DNA from: Cymbomonas tetramitiformis
Taxonomy: Eukaryota > Chlorophyta > Pyramimonadophyceae > Pyramimonadales > Pyramimonadaceae
Length of the DNA stretch: 64,000 bases
Assembly: GCA_001247695.2 (NCBI GenBank)
Contig: LGRX02035214.1
Coordinates: forward strand, 1-64,000
Reading direction: 5' to 3'
In this document: one piece after another, positions 56,059 to 64,000 of the stretch
How the letters are laid out: every line of letters begins with the position of its first letter
Position numbering within the stretch: position 1 is the stretch's first letter
Translations under genes and position numbers: made by a program
Notes under the pieces: model-generated
The model's input: only the letters and a program-made list of their open reading frames with translations
What the model was told of the DNA's origin: nothing
Databases searched by the model: none

Positions 56059-57789
56059 TAACTATCTAATCGGAATCAACTAGATCTTTAATTCATGTAT
56101 TGTAGACCGCGAACTCGAATCCAATTCACTTTCGACAACTTGAGTATACATTCGGGTTACACACAAAACCGCCAAGTTCGAAATTAAGGCTGACGGGTCA
56201 TGTCAGACATTGCTACATCCCAACGCTACTAAAGTCAGTGGTGGTATTTCTAATATCACAGCAAGGAGGTCAATATAATAGATAGTAGACATTGCGCGCT
56301 ACGTATAGCCGGTAGTCTGGGTTATTACGGTTTAGCGGAGTTATTTGGACACGTGCTGTCACAGGTCGGAAACGGTACGCTTCTGAACGACTGAACGGCT
56401 ACGGTGATAGTCACAGCCGCCCGTAATGGCAGACAATGCTGCCATTCTAACACACCGCCCCGACCTTGAGTGCAGGGTGTCGCTGACCACAGCAGAACCC
56501 TAATACCTACGCTACTACGGATAGCTCGAAATGTCCCGGATCACTGTCAGTCAGTGGAAACAGGCAATGGGGACGAGGCTGCCTTTATCGGCAAGACCAT
56601 CCCGGTGATCTATCGTTACCGTACACTAAGCAGACCATACGTACACGCCACTGCAACTTGCAACATCATTTCTACTGCACCAACAAATCTTGCCCTACAG
56701 CACTTACAGCCTACACGGATCTCGGCTGTGATGCAGGCCACTCAAAATCAATCTAGCCAGCATTGTGGAGGCGGTGGCCAGGAGCCAGCTTAGCACCTTC
56801 ACGGTGCTGATCGGCAGGAAGATGGTCAGCAACCAGAGCCAATGACCCGTAGTAGTAATCGAAGGGTTGGTACATGATGGAGTCAATCTCTGTATTCAAA
56901 GTTACGCTTTCGGGTTTTGACCCCCCCAAACTAATTCGATAGTGGGCTTTGAAAATCAGAATCGAATCGATTAATTTCGCCCGCCTCAGGCGCGATTCCC
57001 CCTTAAGTATGGCGAGGATGTGAAATTTTAGAATGGGAAATGCCGCGCGCGATAATCGATTATCGAGGGTAATTTTTGACATCCATCAGAGTCGATTCGA
57101 TTGAAGGCTTGGACTTGTGAACCTAATTTAATTGTGAGTTTTGACCTCCCAACCTAATTCGATTGTGGGCTTTGAAATCTTAACTCAATTCGATGAAAGG
57201 TTGGCTCGTTCCCCAACCAAATTCGATTGTGATAATCGGAATTAGCTGATCAATCGGACAATCGGTCAAACTAATACCCAGCCTTAATCGAGTTCGCGGT
57301 GTGCACGTCTGGCTACTATTTTCGAAAACGCGGCTGCGTCTCATGCACCCACGCCAAACACTCCGGTAGCGGCGGCACCGCCGGCTGCTGGATCAGCGTC
57401 ACACCCTTTTGTGACTGCTTGCAAAACATTGCTTCGCGTGGGGTTTGACGAGAGCGTGGCCAAGCAAGTTTTGAAAGAAATGCATGGACGTTCTCCACTT
57501 TAGGGCATCGAACTGCACGTTGGCATTTTATGCAGCTTATATACAAATTTCATCTCACACGGTTGACGGTTCAACCTGCACTGGTAAGAGTGTATATTCT
57601 GGCATGTAGCCTTGTATGCCCTGTCCGCGCCCCCCCGGGACCGCATGCGTCGTGATTCTCACCGTCTGATTTAATTATCGGATGCCTCTCGTCTGTTGTT
57701 TGACGTGGTACAAATCGCAAAATGCGTGGTGATAAGCCAGCGTAATACGATTAATGATATGTTGATATCCATATCGCACTTTTCTCGAA
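56059..57789. other. Gene-poor stretch with degenerate AATTCGATTGTG repeats
   Basis: Between about 56880 and 57250, AATTCGAT(T/A)GTG followed by GGCTTTGA or GAGTTTTGACC recurs at about 40-bp spacing in five or more diverged copies. TAATCGATTA palindromes occur near 57050. No gene seen. Confidence 0.55.
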
Positions 57790-58320
57790 AGCTAAACCCA
57801 CCGCACGCAGGAGCGTAGAGGTTACGAGATTCGGCCGTTGCGCGGATGTTCGCGAATTTCGAATTTCGATACGACAAGGATCCTAGAAACAAGGAAGGCA
57901 GAACGGCAACTCGTAATCTCCGGACTGTCGCTACTCTTGGTTCCCAGAAGTTCTGAACTTAGGACAAAATAACTCGTTTAAGGCGGTGTAGGGTTTGTAA
58001 CGCATATGGGGTTCAGAACGTTCGCCGAGCTCAAAACTTCATGCGTAACACGACCCTAATGCTCATGTCATGTTATCGCGGCCGATCAATCGCGGCCGCG
58101 GCTCGGCGAAACTCTAGAACCAGAGTAGGACTGTCGTCGTCGTGTGACCGCAGAAACTTAAAATGCAAAAAAAAAGATAAAATAAAAATTTGAAAAAATG
58201 CCTCCGGAGGCTTTGACTTGTGAGAGTCAGAGTGTAGATGTGACATGACATATGCCACCACACCGAGGTATAGGTGGATGCCCGATCCCTCCGGCTCCGC
58301 TACGGGTGGCACCGTCACAT
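57790..58320. repeat. Dispersed repeat, copy 1
   Basis: Shares with 61030-61480 an outer block (ACGAG-TTCGGCCG-TGCGCGG, ACGACAAG, GCAACTCGTAA) and, about 330-370 bp further on, an inner block (A-rich run, then CTCCGGAGGCT-TGAC). Spacing between blocks is similar in both copies, so this is one repeat family of about 450-530 bp. Confidence 0.65.
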
Positions 58321-58339
58321 ACCTAGTTCGCTTGCTTGC

Positions 58340-58360
58340 TTTTTTTTTTTTTTTTTTTTG
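58340..58360. repeat. Poly-T run
   Basis: A run of 21 T residues, just beyond copy 1 of the dispersed repeat. If the repeat is a retroposon on the minus strand this could be its A tail, but this is only a positional argument. Confidence 0.6.
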
Positions 58361-58959
58361 CGAATTCTGTTGAGTTCTGGCCAGGCAGCTCTGACAGGCA
58401 GGCCCCTGGGTCTGAAGGTTCCATACTGAGATAGTGACTAGTCAGTAGTAGTACAGTAGTCAGCGATGACCGTCTCGGCTTTAGATTTAGGTTAAACACA
58501 AGTTATCACACTTATGAAGACAGTTTAAGATATCACTCTGAAAGCACTCGTAGCGGTTCTGATTATCCACTTCTGAATATACCAGTTGGGTATATTCTAC
58601 TAGGTCGTGGACCCATTCCACGTTTTTATTTCTCACTGCTCTTGGCCATGATTGGCTAAGCGAAGCCGCTTGGAGTAGGTATGGTGCGTGGACGCATGCT
58701 GCGTTCTCGCTAGGACGAACGCGAGCAGATGTTGAGATGCCGTTCTGGTGGAGCTCGCCGGGTGATGCATTTGTTACGATTTTTATTTTCCACCTTGGCA
58801 CACTACTGGATTTCGCGCGTCTTGGTACCTTGCTGGAGGGCTATGCTAGCTGGCCGTATGTCGAACATTTTCCACCTCACCTTCACCGAAACGAGTCGAA
58901 GCACGCTCCGGACATGTTCGGTTTCCAGCATTGCTAGCAACACGTGTCCATCCACCGCA

Positions 58960-60000
58960 CCACCGTGCTCCTTAACAATGCATTTTGAGACAATGATGAC
59001 GGAGTGCGCCAACAACGAGAGCGAAGAGGAAGTTGTTGCTCGACAACGACATCGACTCTTCCATCAGGCTTGTCCCTTCGGTAAGGGACTCGCCAACACC
59101 ATCGACACCGCCTGTGCAAGTTCCTGCTGCGGCCCAGGCGAACCCCTCCGACGGGATCAAGCATGCAAGGGCTCTATTCGAGAGCAACGTCGACAAGGTG
59201 GGCGCCATCTACGCGAAAGGGCGACATCGACAATGGGCGAAAGCGGCTCGTGAGCTGGCTCAGGGCGGCAAGGAGAACTACTTTGAGGCGCCGGTGACTC
59301 CGAGAGATTGGTGAAGATCGTGGTCGTCTTGAAGAACGAGTTTGGTTCTGATGGGCTGGACCTGGTCCCCTTCGCCTTCGACGAGCCCTCCAAAGAGGTC
59401 ATTGGGAAGGCGCAACGAGCTGCTGTACGACCAGGGAAGATATCTTCCGTTGAGCTGGTACGGCCCCAAATCAAAAATTCTTTCGGCCTGCCTTCGGCCC
59501 GCCCGGTCCAAACTACAAAATGCCCGCCGCAGGCGCGAAAATTTTAATCTTAAGTATGGGAAAATGCAAAAATCGCAAAATTTTCATCAAAATTTTAGGA
59601 GTTTGCGCCAAATTGGTTCGGCCCAAAGCAATTTCTCTTTCGGCCCCTCTTCGGCCCGGGCCTCATTTTGGCGACTCAGTTCGGCCCGGGGCCGGCCAAT
59701 CGCGGTAAGATATCTTCCCTATGTACGACAACTTGGCGTACCGCATTGTGAAGTCCGACTCACCGGCGGAGTATTTTCTGTTGTGACGAACGAAGATCCC
59801 AGCGCAGTCACCAAGGAGTCCCATAGAAGTTGGCGATGTGGCTCACTTCCGGAAAATGATAACGCCTTCGTACCTAGCATGTCCTTCGCAACGCGCTTAA
59901 CAACATCAACGTCCCAAGATGACTGCAAAACCGCGTTGCTACGTGTCCTATCAGCAGCAGCAAGTGTGGCATGCGCTGACTGTGGTGTGCTCTTATAGCG
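58960..60000 (+). pseudogene. Broken protein-coding remnant of unknown family
   Basis: From about 59033 one frame reads VRDSPTPSTPPVQVPAAAQ then NVDKVGAIYAKGRHRQWAK up to a stop at 59312. The next frame continues VKIVVVLKNEFGSDGLDLVPFAF; a third frame runs from about 59410 (RNELLYDQGRYLP) to TAG at 59996 with a Cys-containing end ACADCGVLL. Codon texture suggests a real gene with two frameshifts and one 258-bp insertion. I do not recognise the family. Confidence 0.45.
59449..59706. mobile_element. 258-bp insertion with 12-bp target duplication
   Basis: AAGATATCTTCC is present at 59437-59448 and again at 59707-59718. The insert has TTCGGCCC at least five times and an AT-rich middle, and no terminal inverted repeat. 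The insert length is exactly 86 codons and the host frame stays open through it. Confidence 0.75.
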
Positions 60001-60462
60001 AGCACCCACGTTCCTAGCGAAAATCGAATCAAGACGCATTCTCGCGCCCAAGGCCGGTGTGTTAATGCTAGATGTACTCATTCAGAATTGAAATTCCTAT
60101 AGGAGGGGTGTTGGGATAAGGCGAGGTGCAAATTGTAGGGTGGCGAGCGACGGATTCGCAGTTACGGAGTGAAGGGAAGTAGGGTTCGAACGAAACCAAC
60201 GAAGTCGAATACGCGACGGCCAAGGAAGAGTTGACATGGGTGATCAATCCAAGTCGAAAACATAATCCAACGCGGACACTCGAAGAAGAGGCCGAAAGTT
60301 CCCAATCCAAAATCTCACCGTAACATAGCGCTAACCGCGAGCTCTAAGATGGCCAATTGAACACCTCGCGAGGCCCCAACGCCCCGCCAAGCGGAAAAAA
60401 CTTAGCCAATCATGGCAAATTCAGCAGTGAGAAAAGCGGGGTGATACCCCATAACCTGTGAG

Positions 60463-60484
60463 ATATATTGTGCCGACAATATAT
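60463..60484. repeat. Perfect hairpin
   Basis: ATATATTGT-GCCG-ACAATATAT: 9-bp perfect arms with a 4-nt loop. A GGGGTGATACCCC hairpin lies just upstream (60438-60450). Function unknown. Confidence 0.7.
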
Positions 60485-60661
60485 CGGGTGTTCACTGAGT
60501 TCTTCTCATACAAGTGTAAACTGATTATAAGAGATAACCAATATAAAGCGGAACTGTGACCTGGTATCTGCCACCAAGTACTGTACGAGTACTGGTACAG
60601 CTAAACGGAGTCATGCACATAATAATGACCTACGGTGCACTGAATCCAGCACGTTATGAGG

Positions 60662-61010
60662 CTAGTGAGCGTGCAAGGGGATAGGCCGAAAGTCGTTCGG
60701 CATGGGGTAACGCACCCTTACCGCCGCGTAGAACTCGGGGTCAAGCCGCTCGAACATTTTGTACTTACGAGACATCTCCGAAGGCGTCCAGTCCTCAGCC
60801 CTGTTGTCGCGGACCAGCTTTGCTTCTTCGCGAGGATGGGGAGAGGGTCCACAAGAGCGGGGTATCGAAGTTGAGAATGCTCCTTCTGGAGCGTTTGACG
60901 CACCCCAGGAGGAACACAACCTTTGATAAGGTCCAGAAGCGCGCGCCTACCATCCATGTCGGAAACAAGATCATTGGAATGTATATCAAGTTCCGACGAA
61001 TATGTTCAAT
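60662..61010 (-). pseudogene. Minus-strand coding remnant, possibly gag-like
   Basis: Reading minus: DGRRALLDLIKGCVPPGVRQ, then LRYPALVDPLPILA, then after one frameshift EEAKLVRDNRAEDW and KYKMFERLDPEFYAAV. The text is protein-like across the shift but short and without a domain signature. A fragment of a retrotransposon gag or another dead gene are both possible. Confidence 0.3.
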
Positions 61011-61029
61011 AGGATGAATGTACACGACT

Positions 61030-61480
61030 CGGCAAGACCGGGTTACGAGCTTCGGCCGCTGCGCGGCCGCTCGCGATTTTCGACACGCACGACAAGAAAG
61101 GAACGCATACGCAACTCGTAAGGCCACCCCTTTTCATTGTGTAGAATACCCGCGCCGGTGACATTTGAGCCGTGCAACACAGGCGGGCGGGCGGGATTAC
61201 GGCGTGGAGGCGTTTATGCCTTTCATTTAGCCCCCATACTTAAGCTATCGTGCACTTATGTTATTATGACTTTAATTAAACAAAGATTTCTTAACACTGT
61301 GATGGAAAAAGAGGTTTTACCGGACAACAGGGGCGGGCGGGTCACGGTATCGGTATTCTACACTACCACTATAAAAAGACGGCCTAACCTCAGGACTACT
61401 GTACCACATAAAAAAAGAAAATCCCCAAAACCGGGGAAAATCGCTTCCGGAGGCTCTGACTGACACCGAACGAATACGAT
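61030..61480. repeat. Dispersed repeat, copy 2
   Basis: Second member of the family at 57790-58320. CTTCGGCCGCTGCGCGGCCGC at about 61052 and CTTCCGGAGGCTCTGAC at about 61445 are the matching blocks. The poly-A-like run AAAAAAAGAAAATCC precedes the inner block. Confidence 0.65.
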
Positions 61481-61876
61481 ACGAGGCGAGGTAGGATTTG
61501 CGATACCGAGGTATGGCTAACGGTAGCGATTTCGATTCGATTGTTCCTCTCGCGCAAGACCGTATAAATATAAATAAGTCGGATCTCCCGATCTGTTTTT
61601 CCGAGACCCCAACGAGAACGTGCACGAGAATCCTTTGATTCACTTGCACGACTGTTAAACGGTGTTGTCGCTGTCGTGAGGTTTGTTGCTCGTTCTCCCG
61701 ACCGTTTTCCCGATCACATTTATCATCCATTATGTTAACAAAATATTCGCGTTAGCTCCGAGTTCCCCAAATTCATGTCTCTCTTGACGTATGCTCAAGT
61801 GGCAGATGTCAGGTGACGCGTTTGCAATCAAAGGCAAGCAGCCTTAAAGGACACCACGTCCACTTTCGTATTCAAC

Positions 61877-63329
61877 ATGAAGTCCCAAATCGTTGAGAAA
61901 CTTGCTAGCGTTCTTAGCGTTCGTAAGGATTCGTCTTGGGATGAGGTTTCAAAACTTATCGGAAGATGCGAAGCAGACATTTTGACGTCTCAGCGAACGC
62001 AAGTGAAGGAGCCAGGTTTCAGTCAAAAGGAGTACGTTGCTCCCTCCACGTTGCAGACGACCTTGCAGGCTCTCAAACTCATGTCTCAATACCTAGTGGC
62101 ATCAGAAGGGCAATATGCTGACAGGTTACCTTCCTTCCTTCTTAATTCACTCTCGCTTCTCTTACAGTTCATATCCCTTCCTCCTGTATGTATGTATGTA
62201 TGGGTACTTTTTTTTCGATCCGCGCCAACACATAATTACTTTGCAGTGATGTATTGAACCTTCCCCTAAATTTGTACACGCCATAAGTGTTGTTTCGAGA
62301 GCAGTTGGTGGTGTCACGTTGCTCACGCCACAAATTCTGCATTCCCATCGAACTTGACTCCGATGCGCACTTTTCATGTGGGAAATTAAACTCGCTCGGA
62401 TGTATGGCATATTTCGCTCTCATTTTACGGAGACACCTGTCGCCTCGCCGCGTGTTCCAAGGCAGTTTGCAAGGAATTGAGGAATTTCGAACTTCTTCTC
62501 AACGGGAGGAAGAAGCGCAAGTTTTTTGTGAGCTTGCTCGAGTCCTACAGTGATGCGGCATCGCCCTAAACTCTGGTCGGCTTTCAGAACAGAGCAAACA
62601 ATCATTCACCCGGAATATTGCGGAGTAGCTTGCGTAGGTTTCTTTTTTCTCTGAGGCGTTGAGCGTGAAGAACGCACTCTTCGACCGACACACAACTGCC
62701 CTTTAAGTTCACTGCTGTCTTCAGCGCCATGAACTCTTCGTGAATTTCGGGCACTTTTGAAGACGAGCGTTGTTGAACTGCGAGGAGAATTGCCTTCTGA
62801 ATTTTGCGATCCGACTCAGCGAGCATACTAGCACTGCTCAACGCCCAACTTACTAAATCGAGTTTGTTGAGATTTTCGGGGAATATTCCACCAATCAGTG
62901 TATCGGCGTGCCACTCTCCACACACCCTTTAGCTTGGCTCCTCTCGTGTGACATACCGAAATCGTAAGGCGGCTCGAAGAAGTACGCACTGCTTTTGAAT
63001 ATCTTTGCAGCAACTGTATTGTGCCAGCAGCTTAGATTCTTGGCACCCTTCTTGCTCAGAACACGAAATCTGCCCTCGTGGCTATTGTTTTCGCAGCTGA
63101 CACAGCTTTACCTTGAACTATTCGCGTTCGTTCACTATCTCATGTTCCACGCAGGATACTGCCCAAGCTGCTCAGCTTATTTGAAACGATACCTAAGCTT
63201 CCTTCGAATGAGCCAATAGTCGACCTTGCGGTTGCGTTCGACAACCTCGCTAAGATCGCGGTCGTGATTCCGCACCATTTGTCATCCATCAGCACCACCT
63301 TCTCGAGCCTAGTCGAGACGGCCATCTTG
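61877..63329 (+). CDS. Multi-exon gene of unknown function, helical protein
   Basis: Exon 1 is 61877-62124, from ATG (MKSQIVEKLASVLSV) to donor GTTACC, 82 codons plus 2 nt. A later exon, 63155-63329, follows an acceptor (CCACGCAG) and reads KLLSLFETIPKLPSNEPIVD then LAVAFDNLAKIAVVIPHH, ending at GTAAGC. Amphipathic helices of this kind suggest a HEAT-like repeat protein. Between them, 62262-62350 reads PKFVHAISVVSRAVGG and 62458-62570 reads KELRNFELLLNGRKKRKFF; both look coding, but phases do not connect cleanly, so the middle gene model is uncertain or damaged. The gene continues past 63329. Confidence 0.5.
62185..62202. repeat. Short TGTA microsatellite in intron 1
   Basis: TGTATGTATGTATGTATG within the first intron of the gene at 61877. 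Confidence 0.8.
62602..62925 (-). CDS. Minus-strand ORF inside the gene at 61.9-63.3 kb
   Basis: About 100 codons ending TGA. The second half (AESDRKIQKAILLAVQQ, PEIHEEFMALKTAVNLKG, then VSVEECVLHAQRLRE) has the composition of a real helical protein. It may be the last exon of a minus-strand gene nested with, or convergent to, the plus-strand gene. No ATG is convincing before 62830. Family not recognised. Confidence 0.4.
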   Translation of the reverse strand: MCGEWHADTLIGGIFPENLNKLDLVSWALSSASMLAESDRKIQKAILLAVQQRSSSKVPEIHEEFMALKTAVNLKGSCVSVEECVLHAQRLREKRNLRKLLRNIPGE

Positions 63330-63339
63330 GTAAGCACGC

Positions 63340-64000
63340 AACCGCGCGTGCCTGCGCCCTACCCGCACGCGGTTTACCGCGTTGATGAGCCCCCCCCTAG
63401 TGCATGGGGTCCCTGTGCATGCTTCCTTCGGAAGCGCCTATGAAGTTGAAGGGAGCTCTCTGAGCCCCTCCATCCCCTCCCGTTAGGGCTTTCGGTATGG
63501 AGGTCGCCTTCAGAGCCTCCGTGGAGGGCCCCCGTGGAAGGCCCCCAAGGCGGACCTCAACACGCTCCCCTTCAGACTTCAGGACACCCCTTGCGCGGGC
63601 GGGACTGCCCCAATAGCACCGATGCATCCCACGCACACGGCCGGATCTCACGGCAACGCAAGGCACGGAGGTTCAAAACAGTTTGCTGCCACGGATGTCA
63701 TCGAGGTCTCATCCCTATGCATCTATGCCTTCCTGTCCACACCTTCATAAAGATCGCTGGCCCTCCCTGGAGTTCTCTGCGCATCGTGTGCGACACACGC
63801 CGCGTGCGACACCTGGCTGTCAGCATCGCAGGCTTCGTTTAGGGTTGCCTCGGACGATATGAGGCTCGTGCTCTCTCACCTGCAGCGCATGCTTTTGTCT
63901 TCAGTTTGGAGGGTTTTGATTCGGTGTCGGGGAGCTGCCTGTTTGGGAATCAGAAGCTGGATGACACCCCGGCTCTGGGCTCGTCTCTTCTGGCCATCCT
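63340..64000. other. GC-rich right edge, no gene assigned
   Basis: Contains a short palindrome-rich piece (GGAGGGCCCCCGTGGAAGGCCCCC at about 63522). No open frame with a recognisable motif. Confidence 0.35.

Noticed and set aside
1..64000. CRISPR arrays or bacterial operons
   Set aside because: Tandem arrays have no unique spacers between units, and genes have spliceosomal introns.

Overview
The window is eukaryotic nuclear DNA. Its genes have many GT-AG introns with phase-matched junctions, 3' ends carry AATAAA signals, and most of the middle is transposon-derived. A multi-exon GT77-type glycosyltransferase (a family typical of plants and green algae) and a chromodomain Ty3/gypsy element point to a green alga. 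Species cannot be fixed from sequence alone. No rRNA gene, functional tRNA gene, operon or CRISPR array was seen.

Layout. (1) 0-10.3 kb: a minus-strand transposon-type gene cut by the left edge; a two-exon MYND zinc-finger gene; then two tandem paralogues that combine a ParB-like domain (first copy only), a helical middle and a degenerate beta-class DNA N4/N6-methyltransferase domain. Introns here hold two unrelated satellites (93 bp and 152 bp) that share one hairpin core. (2) 10.3-35 kb: a nest of transposable elements. A decayed Ty3/gypsy-like element (gag repeats, CCHC knuckle, protease, RT-RNase H, integrase tail) is interrupted by a 3.4-kb foldback transposon with tRNA-like sequences in both arms, and by a separate Gag-Pro polyprotein element. 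After the integrase tail the gypsy element carries an unusual cargo: a PHD finger, a SAM-dependent adenine-methyltransferase-like domain, a chromodomain and a C5-cytosine methyltransferase, followed by a polypurine tract and a putative 3' LTR. (3) 37-38 kb: an intronless acyl-protein thioesterase on the minus strand. (4) 40.1-54.7 kb: a GT77-like gene of about 13 exons whose introns are packed with different minisatellites and, in intron 10, a 1.7-kb foldback carrying two inverted copies of an acidic-protein gene. (5) 55-64 kb: a TA-flanked MITE, dispersed repeats, a broken ORF with an in-frame 258-bp insertion, and a plus-strand gene of unknown function at 61.9-63.3 kb that contains a minus-strand ORF.

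The common theme is DNA/chromatin modification linked to selfish DNA: three different methyltransferase folds, ParB, PHD, chromo and MYND modules occur within 35 kb, in or beside mobile elements. Most element ORFs are broken by frameshifts and by TAG/TGA stops. Several exon boundaries are my inference from splice consensus plus phase.
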